In this document: positions 11,159 through 22,054 of the stretch, piece by piece | How the letters are laid out: each line of letters begins with the position of its first letter | Numbering within the stretch: position 1 is the stretch's first letter | Origin: Rhinopithecus roxellana | Taxonomy: Eukaryota > Chordata > Mammalia > Primates > Cercopithecidae | Assembly (NCBI RefSeq): GCF_007565055.1 | Contig: NC_044550.1 | Location: forward strand, 84,444,033-84,508,032 | Reading direction: 5' to 3' | DNA length: 64,000 bases | Notes under the pieces: model-generated | Told to the model about the DNA's origin: nothing | Databases searched by the model: none | The model's input: only the letters and a program-made list of their open reading frames with translations | Program-made: the position numbers and the translations under genes

Positions 11159-12218
11159 GAAAGAAAAACCCATTTTCTGAGGAGAAATTCAAGCCTGCTG
11201 CAGAAATTTACATAAGTATCAAGGACCCAAATGTTAATCACCAGGGCAATGGGGAAAATGTCTCCAGGGCATGTCTGAGGTCTTCATGGCTGCCCCTCCC
11301 AATACAAGTAGGGAGGCCTAGGAGGAAAAAACGGTTTTGTGTGCTGAGCCTAGGGCCTTGCTGTTTGTGCAGTCTTGGAACTTGATGCCCTGTGTGCCAG
11401 CTGTGGATAACAGGGGCCAATGTACAGCTCAGGTCATTGCTTCAGAGGGTGCAAGCCCCAAACCTTGGCAGCTTACACATGGTGTCAGGCCTGCAGGTGA
11501 GCAGAAGTCAAGAACTGAGGTTTGAGAACCTCCACCTAGATTTCAGAGGATGTATGGAACCCCTGGATGTTCCAGCAGAGGTGTGCTGCTGGGACAGAGC
11601 CCTCATGGAGAACCTCTGCTAGGGCAGTGGGGAAGGGAAATGTGGGGTGGGAGCCCCCACATAGAGTCCTCACTGGAGTACTGCCTAGTGGAGCTGTGAG
11701 AAGAGGGCAACTAGCCTCCAGTCCCCAGAATGGTAGATCCACCAACAGTTTGCACTGCGCACCTGGAAAAGCTACAGACATTCAACACCAGCAGCCAGAA
11801 GGGGGCTGTACTCTGCAAAGTCACAGCAGCAGAGCTGCCCAACACCATGGGAATCCACCTCTTGCATCAGCATGACCTGGATGTGAGACATGAAGTCAAA
11901 GGATATCATTTTGGAGCTTTAAGGTTTGACTGGTCCACCGGATTTTGGACTTAGCCCCTTTGTTTTGGCCAATTTCTCCCGTTTGGAATGAGTGTATTTA
12001 CCCAATGTCTGTACCCCACTGTATCAAGGAAGTAACTAACTTGCTTTTGATTTTACAGGCTCATAGGCAGAAGGGACTTGCCTTGTCTCAGATGAGACTT
12101 TGGACTGTGGACTTTTGAGTTAATGCTGAAATGAGTTAAGACTTTGGGGGACTGTTGAAAAGACATAATTGGTTTTAAAATTTGAGGACATGAGATTTTG
12201 GAGGGTCCCAGGGTGAAA

Positions 12219-12582
12219 TGATATGGTTTGGGTCTGTCCCCACCAAAATCTCATCTTGAATTGTAGCTCCCATAATCCCCACATGTCATGGGCAGGACCT
12301 GGTGGGAGGTAATTGAGTCATGGGGGCAGGTTTTTCCCTTGCTATTCTCATGATAGTTCGTAAGGCTCATGAGATCTGATGGTTTTGTGAAGTGCAGTTC
12401 CCCTGCACATGCTCTCTTGCCTGCCACCATGTAAGATGTGCCTTTGCTCCTCCTTCGCCTTGGGCCATGATTGTGAGGCCTCCCCAGCCATGTGGAACTG
12501 TGAGTCCATTCAATCTCTTTTTCTTTATAAATTACCCAGTCTCAGGTATTTCTTCATAGCAGTATGAAAATGGACTAATACA
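12219..12582 (+). repeat. 3' LTR of MaLR provirus
   Basis: This is the partner of the LTR at 10217 in the same orientation and of almost equal length (364 bp). It shares the 'tcatgggggcagg' and 'aaattacccagtctcaggt' blocks. Confidence 0.9.
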
Positions 12583-12645
12583 ATTAGGAATTACAATTTA
12601 ACATGAGATTTGGGCACAGACAAATATCCAAACTATATCAGTGCC

Positions 12646-13258
12646 TTTTTAAATAGTGCCTTATAGGAGCATCCTGGAAAGATAACCATCCAATGCACCA
12701 GTATGAATACTTTACCTTGGCCACCATCTAGCCAGGGAATTAGGGGAAGACTCACCCAGGGCTGGAGTCAAAAGGCATCTCAGTCATGCTCAAGGCTATT
12801 TTTGGATACCAGTGGGAACATAACTGTGCAGATTTTTTTCTATAAGGAATATTCATTGCTCTGGTGGTCAAATACACACCACACACATAATTTATATTTA
12901 TATATAATTTTTATGATAATGGTGTTTAAACTTCCTCAGTTTAACAGTTGACTATACACTATATACCCAAGTTAAATCAAAATCTTTTCTTTATATATGT
13001 ATGTTTTCTTATAGAACCAGTCAGAGAAAATACATTTCCAAGAAGCTGAAGGTGTATACTATCTGCATAACTATCCCTTAATCTTTTATTTGACAGATAT
13101 GTCCTAATCTCAAAGCTGTTCCACATTAAAGAGTCTTTCTAAGTGTTCCAAATCTATCAGTTAGGGTGGCTGCAGGAGATGAAACCCCAGGGCAGTCTAG
13201 CATGCCTATCTTCCACTCCTGTGTATGTCCATGGACAATCTGTAAAATAGTTGATTGT
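12646..13258. other. Intergenic, no gene seen
   Basis: This is AT-rich sequence with a short TA/CA-rich patch near 12880-12910. No exon or repeat is recognised. Confidence 0.4.
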
Positions 13259-13259
13259 C

Positions 13260-13470
13260 CCAGCCTGGGCAACATGGCGAAACCCATCTCTACCAAAAAA
13301 ATATAAAAATTAGCCAGGCGTGGTCACGCATGCCTGTAGTCTCAGCTACTCAGGAGGCTGAGGTTAGAGGACTGCTTGAACCCTGGAGGCAGAGGTTGCA
13401 GTGAGTCAAGATCATGCCACTGCACTCCAGCCTAGGTGACAGAGTGAGACCCTGTTTCAAAAAAAAAAAT
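13260..13470 (+). mobile_element. Alu SINE, 5'-truncated
   Basis: The copy begins inside the left arm at 'cagcctgggcaacatggcga' and runs through the right arm to an A tail. The first part of the left arm is missing. Confidence 0.9.
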
Positions 13471-14104
13471 TAGTAGACTGTTTTCTAACTCCTTCCTTCC
13501 CCTCCCACACACCTCCACCAAGTGTTAGATTCCAAATATACTTGGGCTCAATATTCACTAGGCAGAAGGGATTCTGAGTTCACTACTTTCTCCACATTGT
13601 TCCCCTATTTCTCAGATCCAGTATCATTTTAAATATCCAACAATTACATTAAGAATCACAAAACTCCTTGGACTTGGTTAGGTGGTACAGCCACCCATTT
13701 TGGTAATCAGCCCAGAATTTCAGGCCTTTTTGAATCAAAATATAGAAGGATCATGGGAGCTTAATATTCTACTGAACCATGAATTGATTGAGGCAAAATA
13801 ATGGCATTACCTCTGACCATGCATGGAATGACCATTACCTCTTACCATGCATGGAATTACTCATCATTTCATCAGGTTGTTGCAGAATACTCCAAAGAAT
13901 ATTCTGTGGTTACGCTCATGAACTCTCATCCAGAAATAATGCTGCATGGTATACAATCCTACAAGATTTTGCCTCTGTTGATCACACAGTATGCAACAAG
14001 TTAAAGGTGGTTGTCCTGATTTCAGGTCTCTCCTTGGAGTGATCTTATTTGACCCTACAATCTAAACTAGTCACTGAGTCACCCTATCATATCACTCTAC
14101 TTAA
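13471..14104. other. Intergenic, no gene seen
   Basis: This is unique-looking sequence. A near-repeat of 'accatgcatggaat' occurs at about 13817 and 13846. The reading frames 13788-14042 lack family signals. Confidence 0.4.
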
Positions 14105-14116
14105 ATTCTCTGCATA

Positions 14117-14410
14117 GGCTGGGCGTGGTGGCTCACACCTGTAATCCCAGCACTTTGGGAGGCCAAGGTGGGTGGATCACGAGGTCAGGAGTTCAAGACC
14201 AGCCTAGCCAACATAGTGAAACCCCATCTCTACCAAAAATACAAAAAAAAAAAAAAAATTAGCCTGGTGTGGTGACAGGCGCCTGTAGTCCCAGTTACTT
14301 GGGAGGCTGAGGCAGAAGAATCGCTTGAACCCAGGAGGCAGAGATTGTAGTGAGCCAAGATTGTGCCACTGCACACCAGCCTGGGTGACACAGTGAGACT
14401 CGGTCTCAAC
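14117..14410 (+). mobile_element. Alu SINE lacking an A tail
   Basis: Full-length sense Alu from 'ggctgggcgtggtggctcac' to 'gagactcggtctcaac'. Exact 12-bp duplications 'attctctgcata' lie at 14105-14116 and 14411-14422. The copy has a normal duplication but no terminal A tail; the internal A-run is present. Confidence 0.95.
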
Positions 14411-14454
14411 ATTCTCTGCATAGCACATGCTGCATAGCACATGCATAGCACAAT

Positions 14455-14620
14455 ATTTTTCTTGCTCATTTAATTGTTTGCCTACTGCTTGTCTCCTTCC
14501 ACTAGGTAAAGGACCTGTTCTATCTTATTTATTGTGATATTCCCAGTGCCTAGAATAATTCTGGATGTCATGTAGTAAGCCCCCAGTATGTATATGTTAA
14601 GTGAACTAAATCAAGGTGTT
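14455..14620 (+). repeat. L2-like fragment
   Basis: Landmarks 'tgatattcccagtgcctaga' and 'agtaagcccccagtatgtat' fit the 3' end of L2. The copy is short and diverged. Confidence 0.5.
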
Positions 14621-15680
14621 ACAATAGGAAATGGCAAAGGTTGCCTAGAACTTCCATGAGCTACATTTAATGGTCAGAGAAAGCCTCCCTGTGGAGGTGA
14701 TTTTTGGGGGAAACCTAGATAATGACATTTAGGTAAGAGTATAAGGGTTTGATCATTATGTTGACCTGCAGATTTTAGTTTTCATATGAAACTGTTTTTT
14801 AAACAAAGGCCATTATAACTATTCTAAGAATGACCAGAAAAACTGTGAGACTGGCCAAGATTCCAACAGAACAGGTATAGGACCTAGACCTTCAGTGTGG
14901 GTTTAAAAGTGATAATAAGAAAAATCATCTTAAATGCCTCTCTAAACATTTTTCTTTTCAGTAATCCAGTGTTTTTTTAATCCCTAAAACCCTATCCACC
15001 ATTAAGATATGAGAGGAGAAGACAGAGGAAACACCCAGAACAACAAAGTCATCAGTGGAGGATTTCAAAACCATTGATGAAAGAAGTATCTACCAGATTG
15101 AGGAGAGGGCACGCACCCGTCCTGAGCAGCAGGAGAGCTTAGCAGGGAGCAAAGTGCACACCCTGCATGGATTCTTTAGGATCTCAATGGTCCCACTCCG
15201 GACCCCTAAGATTTAGCCAGTGGAGGAGTTGAATGTGGAGCCAGAAATGAGGCAGAGAAGAGAGATAAGGTAGAAACCTCAAACTGGTGAGTTGTGCCCT
15301 GGGTGGAAAAAGGCCCTCAGGCACTGCAATTCTTCTCTGGGACAGGGGGCAGACCACCACATCACACATAGTGCCTGCTGGCCTAAACCAGCATGGGGGT
15401 TTGCAGCAGAGGAGAAAGAAGCATGAGTTGTTAGAGGAGAGTGTATTAGCCATCCTCAAGTTTCCTACACTTTCCCTTGCCCTATAGAAAAGAGCTAGAA
15501 GCTCCTACTTGTTCCTAGAGAAAGTCATAGAAGTTAGCCAAGAGTCAGGAGTCTATGATCTCATCTTTGGGTCACTATAGAGAGTGGTGAGATGACACTG
15601 AAGGCCTCAAGTTACACAGGGTAGGCCAGAAAGCTAATGGAGGACAAAACTGACATTTTATCAGCAGACACAGTGAGGAT
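14621..15680. other. Intergenic, no gene seen
   Basis: This is unique-looking sequence up to the left duplication of the composite L1. Reading frames at 15184-15487 overlap on both strands and have no family signal. Confidence 0.4.
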
Positions 15681-15698
15681 AGAAGTCAAGTGAGGTGA

Positions 15699-17908
15699 TC
15701 CTCAAGCTGATAAGCAACTTCAGCAAAGTCTCAGGATACAAAATCAATTGTGCAAAAATCACAAGCATTCGCCGGGCACGGTGGCTCAAGCCTGTAATCC
15801 CAGCACTTTGGGAGGCCGAGACGGGTGGATCACGAGGTCAGGAGATCGAGACCATCCTGGCTAACATGGTGAAACCCCATCTCTACCAAAAATACAAAAA
15901 CTAGCCGGGCGAGGTGGCGGGCGCCTGTAGTCCCAGCTACTTGGGAGGCTGAGGCAGGAGAATGGCGTAAACCCAGGAGGCGGAGCTTGCAGTGAGCTGA
16001 GATCTGGCCACTGCACTCCAGTCCGGGCGACAGAGTGAGACTCCGCCTCAAAAAAAAAAAAAAAAAAAATCACAAGCATTCTTATACACCAATAACAGAC
16101 AAACAGAGAGCCAAACCATGAATGAACTCCCATTCACAATTGCTTCATAGAGAATAAAATACCTAGGAATCCAACTTACAAGGAATGTGAAGGACCTCTT
16201 CAAGGAGAACTACAAACCACTGCTCAATGAAACAAAAGAGGACGCAAACAAATGGAAGAACATTCCATGCTCATGGATAGGAAGAATCAATATCATGAAA
16301 ATGGCCATACTGCCCAAGGTAATTTATAAATTCAATGCCGTCCCCATTAAGCTACCAATGACTTTCTTCACAGAATTGGAAAAAACTACTTTAAAGTTCA
16401 CATGGAACCAAAAAAGAGTCCACACTGCCAAGACAATCCTAAGCCAAAAGAACAAAGCTGGAGGCATCATGCTACCTGACTTCAAACTATACTACAAGGC
16501 TACAGTAACCAAAACAGCATGGTACTGGTACCAAAACAGAGATACAGACCAATGGAACAGAAAAGAGCCCTCAGAAAAAATACCAAACATCTACAACCAT
16601 TTGATCTTTGACAAACCTGACAAAAACAAGAAATGGGGAAAGGATTCCCTATTTAATAAATGGTGCTGGGAAAACTGGCCAGCCGTAAGTAGAAAGCTGA
16701 AACTGGATCCCTTCCTTACTCCTTATTCAAAAATTAATTCAAGATGGATTAGAGACTTAAATGTTAGACCTAAAACCATAAAAACCCTAGAAGAAACTCT
16801 AGGCAATACCATTCAGGACATAGGCATGGGCAAGGACTTCACGTCTAAAACACAAAAAGCAATGGCAACAAAAGCCAAAACTGACAAATGGGATCTAATT
16901 AAACTAAAGAGCTTCTGCACAGCAAAAGAAACTACCATCAGAGTGAACAGGCATCCTACAGAATGGGAGAACATTTTTGCCATCTACTCATCTGACAAAG
17001 GGCTAATATCCAGAACCTACAAAGAACTCAAACAAATTTACAAGAAAAAAAAAACAACCCCATCAAAGAGTGGGCAAAGGATATGAACAGACATTTCTCA
17101 AAAGAAGACATTTATGCAGCCAACAGACACATGAAAAAATGCTCAGCATCACCAGCCATCAGAGAAATGCAAATCAAAATCACAATGAGATACCATCTCA
17201 CACCAGTTAGAATGGCAATCATTAAAAAGTCAGGAAACAACAGGTGCTGGAGAGGATGTGGAGAAATAGAAACACTTTTACACTGTTGGTGGGACTGTAA
17301 ACTAGTTCAACCACTGTGGAAGACAGTGTGGCGATTTCTCAAGGATCTAGAACTAGAAATACCATTTGACCCAGCCATTCCATTACTGGGTATATACCCA
17401 AAGGATTATAAATCATGCTGCTATAAAGACACATGCACACTTATGTTTACTGTGGTACTATTCACAATAGCAAAGACTTGGAATCAACCCAAATGTCCAT
17501 CAGTGACAGACTGGATTAAGAAAATGTGGCATATATACACCATGGAATACTATGCAGCCATAAAAAGGATGAGTTCATGGCCTTTGTAGGGACATGGACG
17601 CAGGTGGAAGCCATCATTCTTAGCAAACTATCACAAGAACAGAAAACCAAACACCGCATGTTCTCACTCATAGGTGGGAATTGAACAACGAGATCACTTG
17701 GACACAGGAAGGGGAACATCACACACCAGGGCCTGTTGTGAGGTGGGGGTAGGGGGGAGGGATAGCGTTAGGAGATATACCTAATGTAAATGACAAGTTA
17801 GTGGGTGCAGCACACCAACATGGCACATGTATACATATGTAACAAACCTGCACGTTATGCACATGTACCCTAGAACATAAAGTATAATAAAAAAATAAAA
17901 TAATAAAA
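15699..17908 (+). pseudogene. L1PA fragment: broken ORF2 and complete 3' UTR
   Basis: This copy starts within ORF2 at the equivalent of 31117 of the intact L1 in this window and continues to the 3' end. ORF2 is broken by an Alu at 15770, by a length change in the A-run at about 17042-17053, and by loss of one A near 17567. The open pieces 16187-17086 and 17083-17589 carry the ORF2 C-terminal region, including the CX3CX7HX4C cysteine motif near 17245-17300. The 3' UTR is complete, with a G-rich run near 17740-17760 and 'gtaccctagaacataaagta' before the tail, and is a useful local reference for the shortened 3' UTR of the intact element. Confidence 0.93.
15770..16064 (+). mobile_element. AluY SINE, Old World monkey type
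   Basis: This young Alu inserted in the L1PA, with exact 16-bp duplications 'aaaaatcacaagcatt' at 15754-15769 and 16065-16080. It has 'ggctcaagcctgtaatccc' and 'gctgagatctggccactg', the variant I associate with cercopithecid AluY. It postdates the L1PA. Confidence 0.95.
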
Positions 17909-17910
17909 AA

Positions 17911-18620
17911 AATGGCCATAATAAAAAAATCAACAAATAATAAATGTTGGTGTGGATTCGATGAAAAGGGAACACTTCTATGCTGCTGGGCGGGGGGGGG
18001 GAATGTAAATAGTACAACCACTATGAAAAACAATGTGGTGATTCCTTAAAGAACTAAAATTAGAACTACCATTTGATCCAGTAATCCCACTACTGGAAAA
18101 GAAGTCATTACATGAAAAAGATACTTGCATGCACATGTTCATAGCAGCACAATTTGCAATTGCAAATATACAGAACCAGCCCAAATGCCCATCAATCAAT
18201 GAGTGGATAAAGAAATTGTGTATATATCTATATGATGTAATACTACTCAGCCATAAAAAGGAATGAATTAATGGCATTCACAGCAACCCGGAAGGAACTG
18301 GAGTCTATTATTCTAAGTGAAGTAACTCAGGAATGGAAAACTAAACATCATATATTCTCACTCATAAGTGAGAGCTAAGCTATAAGGATACAAAAGCATT
18401 AGAATGATACAATGGACTTTGGGGACTCAGGAGAAAGGGTGGGAGTGGAGTGGGGGATAAAAGACTATAAATTGCATTCAGTGCATACTGCTCAGGTGCT
18501 GGGTGCACCAAAATCTCAAAAATCACCACTAAAGAACTTACTCATATAACCAAATATCACCTGTTCCCCAAAAATCTGCAGAAATAAAAGATTTTTTCTA
18601 ATGTAAAAAAAAAAAAAGAA
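17911..18620 (+). pseudogene. Older L1 3' end (ORF2 tail and 3' UTR)
   Basis: ORF2-derived blocks occur in order: 'gaactaccatttgatccagt', 'cagcccaaatgcccatcaat', 'actcagccataaaaaggaat' and 'tctcactcataagtgagagc'. The ending 'caccaaaatctcaaaaatca' and 'ctgttccccaaaaatctgca' is that of older L1P/L1PB-type 3' UTRs. Divergence from the L1PA next to it is high, and the coding frame is lost. Confidence 0.85.
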
Positions 18621-18638
18621 AGAAGCCAAGTTAGGTGA

Positions 18639-19689
18639 GTACATATCTCAACTGGTGATCAACAGGGAAACGAGAGAACTACATCACTTGGGCAAGGAGC
18701 CCTTCCTTCCCCAAAGCCGGAAGGTAAATAAGCTCCCTTCTGCACCCAGACACCATCTTGGCCACAAGAAAAAGGAAGGAAGACCCTTCAGAAAATAAAA
18801 CAGCTACAAAAGGGAGTTTGGATTTTAAATTGCTTAAATATGATTATATATACAACACAAAAATAAAGCAGTTAAATTGGAATAGGTTCATTTACCTTCA
18901 AATCACACACTTAAAAAAAAATTAGTTTTCTAAAATCATTGGAAATTTAAGTAGCTCCAGTGTTAGCTGAGGTCAGTCATAGAAAAGCAGACGCTAGGCT
19001 TGTTGCAGACTCACTACAGGTTAATTCAATTTGGGCCTTACTCTGTATAAGTAAATAACAAGTGTCCACTTCTAATGTTTCAGTTTGAAATGCTCAAGCT
19101 TGCTCAGTTCAACTCACCACCCTCCTGACTAGGTGTCCAAGGAGACCTTTGGTCTTAGAGTTGTCCTGGAGACAGAGGTAGGTTACAAATTAGGGAGTAG
19201 CTTCCTCTGATTGCTGCGGAGTAAAGGAGAGAGGACTCAGCTGGGCACCCACAGTGGCTGTGATTCACCTGCAGGACGCTTAAGGCCAGCACTGAAGCTC
19301 CCAGTACAGACCGGGACCATCAGGGTGGGGCGTGGAACTTCTCTGGCAATGACATCCCTGCTAGCTCTTGTGTTCACCTCCACACATACACTTCTTCCCC
19401 CTTCCTCAGCCAATTTAACCTATGTCCCCTTTCTTCTGTTGCCACAGCAGAAAAATTATATTTTCTCTTTTTCTGACACAGTAGCTATTAATGGCTAACA
19501 GGAATGATAATCCATTAAACCTGAACCCCAGAGCATTGATTCCTTTCCTCAAGGTCAGGAAGAGCTTTCTTCAGAAACAGTATTTCCAGATCTCCCATTC
19601 CTGAAAGAGAAGGGAGAGGTTTGCTTTCCATGCTAAAGAAGGTTGCCCAAACATTCACTACTACCTTCCTCCCATGCCCAACAGGACAA
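18639..19689. other. Intergenic, no gene seen
   Basis: This is unique-looking sequence. The reading frame 19211-19498 has no recognisable family or splice context. Confidence 0.4.
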
Positions 19690-19972
19690 ATGACTTCCAG
19701 AGAAAAGGGAGAGAAGAAAGAAAGAGAAAGAGAAAGAAAGAAAGCTTGAAGGAAGGAGGAAGGCAGGAAGGAAGGAGGAAAAGAAAGAAGGGAAGACAGA
19801 GAGAGAAAGAGAGAAAGAAAGAAAGAAAGAAAGAAAAGAAAGAAAGACAGAAAGAGAAAGAAAGAAAGAGAGAAAGAGAGGAGAGAAAGAGGAAGGAAGG
19901 AAGGAAGGAAGGAAGGAAGGAAGGAAGGAAGGAAGGAAGGAAGGAAGGAAGGAAGGAAGGAAAGAAGGAAGA
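19690..19972 (+). repeat. Purine (GAAA)n/(GGAA)n microsatellite
   Basis: About 280 bases have nearly all purines on the + strand. The first part is GAAA/GAAAG-rich (19700-19885) and the second a purer GGAA array (about 19890-19960). Long frames through it on both strands (for example 19515-20369 on the minus strand) are artefacts of the repeat. Confidence 0.95.
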
Positions 19973-19975
19973 CAA

Positions 19976-20296
19976 ATCCAAGATGAGTTTGGGGGCCAAA
20001 ACAGATTATCTCTAGTAAAACAAGGTAGTTAACCAAAAAAGAGAAAATAAGGGATTCAGACAAATGGGGGCCCCAACCCAGGAAAGAGGCAAAGAGACGT
20101 CCCAGAATAAGAATGAAGAGAAGGCCCGGCATGACAGCTGACAGCAACAGGCCTAGAGAAGCCAGTCTAGACTGCAGCGGAAGGGCAGAAAGCTCTGGAA
20201 GGGAGGTTTGGTCTCCAGGAGGAAACAGAATTAGTAGATTACCTAATATTGTCCAAATTATGACATTGCTGTATTTGCAGTAATCAGAGAAGGGAA
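19976..20296. other. Intergenic, no gene seen
   Basis: This is unique-looking sequence between two microsatellites. Confidence 0.4.
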
Positions 20297-20362
20297 AGTG
20301 TGTGTGTCTGTGCATGTGTGTATCTCTGTGTGTGTCTACGTGAGTGTGTGTGTGTGTGTAAG
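20297..20362 (+). repeat. (TG)n microsatellite, imperfect
   Basis: This is an interrupted TG/CA tract ending in 'gtgagtgtgtgtgtgtgtg'. It is followed by a short AG-rich stretch to about 20410. Confidence 0.9.
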
Positions 20363-20410
20363 GGGGCAAGAAAGAGACACAGAGAGAGAGAAACTAGAAA
20401 GAGAAAGATT

Positions 20411-21066
20411 GAGGTAAGACCCCATCTACCCTGAAAAGAAGCCAATACATAATGTCTGAAATTGATAAATCCAGGGAAATGGCAGTATAGCCATGTCGTT
20501 CAAAAACATGGTGTCAAACACCAGCATGAGCAATTAGATAGTTGAAAGTGGTTGCCTCAGGGGAGTGGGCATCAGGAGAAGTGAAGGTTGAGCAAGGGCT
20601 TCTGCTTTTCATTTAAGCTGTGGAGGATTAAGGATGGCCACAAGTGACACCCTTCACGTGGAGGGATGGGGCCCATCTTCCATCCCCAAGAATTTGGGCT
20701 GGCCTCTGCTACTTACCAATAACGTACCAGTGGACAGGACAGTTCCCCATGATCAGTCTTGCTTTTTAAGAGGATTAGAAGCTTCCACCATGGTCTCTTG
20801 AATCCATGAATCATAATTCCAGAAGACCAAAGACATTGCTCAAGAAAACACGTGGACAGGCCCTGAGACTGCAGAGAAAGAGAGAAAGAACTAGCTCAGC
20901 CCAAACTTCTGGCCACCCAGATCGATCAACCGGCATTCTAAACAAATAGCCCTCTGTGAGGTAAGCTGTTGTGGGAAACGGTAGCTGTGCCAGTCTGGCT
21001 GCCCAGTAGCCAATCCTTAGCAAATAGTGACATCTCTAACACTTCTGTTTAGAATGTGGAAATACT
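20411..21066. other. Intergenic, possibly a degraded repeat
   Basis: No gene is seen. Parts around 20620-20760 ('gggctggcctctgctactta') resemble ancient LTR sequence, but I cannot assign a family. Confidence 0.3.
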
Positions 21067-21070
21067 TGGG

Positions 21071-21138
21071 CCTGGCGCAGTGGCTCACGCCTGTAATCCC
21101 AGCACTTTGGCAGGCCGAGGTGGGTGGATCCACAGGGT
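21071..21138 (+). mobile_element. Alu SINE fragment, 3' side missing
   Basis: The first about 68 bases of a sense Alu ('ggcctggcgcagtggctcac' to 'gaggtgggtggatc') stop abruptly and join unrelated sequence. There is no A tail and no right arm, so a deletion or recombination removed the rest. Confidence 0.85.
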
Positions 21139-21500
21139 GGAAACGGGCATGAGCGAGTAGCTCAAGAGCCCAGTTACAGAATTTTTGGGGGTTTAAATAC
21201 ACTCTAGAAGTTCCCACTGGTTACTTGGTGTGTGCTCTATGTAAATGAAGAGGCTAAAGTGAAGTTAAAAAGTTATTTACTTGGTGTACGCCCTATATAA
21301 TGAAGAGGATATTTCCTGTCATAGCTAAAGTGTTTTGTTTGATTTAGTTCTAGGAAGTCTTTAGGTACCCCGCCTCCAGGTCCTATTCTCCTGCCTCAGG
21401 ATGACAGTATCACAATGGGAAAGCCTCATCTTCTGACCAAGACGGGACCCGGCAGAACTATCTAGAAACTGCAGTACAAACCAGAAGGGCAGCATGGGCC
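21139..21500. repeat. Unclassified LTR-like segment with an internal repeat
   Basis: This GC-moderate block holds a near-duplicated unit: 'ttacttggtgtgtgctctat' (about 21221) and 'ttacttggtgtacgccctat' (about 21276), each followed by 'aatgaagagg'. Such internal repetition is common in LTRs. I do not recognise the family. Confidence 0.35.
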
Positions 21501-21673
21501 TCGCTTCATTTTATATTTGGACTATGTATGACATAAAGGTTTTTTTACCTTCTAATTGTCTTCCTTTTATTATTTTGCTGACTATAGAGAAATACACTTT
21601 CAAGATATTAAGATGCTCTGTGTGTTTAATTACACAAGCTGAGAATGGATACCATTTTTTAAAAGATGTTCTT

Positions 21674-21968
21674 GGCCGGGCGCGGTGGCTCAAGCCTGTA
21701 ATCCCAGCACTTTGGGAGGCCGAGACGGGCGGATCACGAGGTCAGGAGATCGAGACCATCCTCGCTAATATGGTGAAACCCCGTCTGTACTAAAAAATAC
21801 AAAAAACTAGCCGGACGAGGTGGCGGGCGCCTGTAGTCCCAGCTACTTGGGAGGCTGAGGCAGGAGAATGGCGTAAACCCGGGGGGCGGAGCTTGCAGTG
21901 AGCTGAGATCCGGCCACTGCACTCCAGCCTGGGCGACAGAGTGAGACTCCGTCTCAAAAAAAAAAAAA
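21674..21968 (+). mobile_element. AluY SINE, Old World monkey type
   Basis: Young full-length Alu with exact 13-bp duplications 'aaaagatgttctt' at 21661-21673 and 21969-21981. It shows 'ggctcaagcctgtaatccc' and 'gctgagatccggccactg'. Confidence 0.96.
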
Positions 21969-22054
21969 AAAAGATGTTCTTTACAGAGCCTCTGTCTTCC
22001 TGTTCTATTATGTGCTATTATCGCATTCTGAGCTTTCAAGCAAAGCAGTTGCAG

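Larger units (their letters stand above)
10217..12582 (+). mobile_element. Complete MaLR provirus (MST/THE1-like), two LTRs and internal region
   Basis: The 5' LTR is 10217-10579 (363 bp) and the 3' LTR 12219-12582 (364 bp). Both start TGATATGG and end TAATACA. The internal region runs from 'ataaattggtaccagtagag' to the purine-rich stretch 'gagggtcccagggtgaaa' before the 3' LTR. MaLR elements are non-autonomous relatives of ERVL; this one has no pol or env. Flanks 'atcgg' (10212-10216) and 'attag' (12583-12587) match at 3 of 5 bases. The two LTRs differ at many positions, so the insertion is old. Confidence 0.93.
9865..12645 (-). mobile_element. MaLR LTR, antisense, split by a later MaLR provirus
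   Basis: The outer LTR reads from TGTATTAAGCC at 9870 to about 10216, then resumes at about 12583 and ends TATCA at 12640. Landmarks are antisense ('aatttataaagaaaagaggt', 'gttctgcaggc', 'gagatttgggcacagac'). It is bracketed by exact 5-bp copies of GTGCC at 9865-9869 and 12641-12645, the length used by MaLR/ERVL elements. The provirus at 10217-12582 sits inside it and is therefore younger. Confidence 0.9.
15681..18638 (+). mobile_element. Composite L1 insertion: 5'-truncated L1PA plus older L1 3' end
   Basis: A single 18-bp duplication brackets the whole block: 'agaagtcaagtgaggtga' at 15681-15698 and 'agaagccaagttaggtga' at 18621-18638, matching at 16 of 18. Inside, a 5'-truncated L1PA (15699 to about 17908) ends in its own A-rich tail. 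A second, more diverged L1 3' segment (about 17911-18620) starts abruptly in ORF2 and ends in a second A tail. A younger Alu interrupts the first part. The simplest reading is one retrotransposition of a read-through transcript. Confidence 0.85.

Noticed and set aside
19515..20369. 284-codon minus-strand ORF (and 112/113-codon frames beside it)
   Set aside because: It runs through the GAAA/GGAA microsatellite and gives low-complexity Ser/Leu/Phe repeats, so it is open by composition only.
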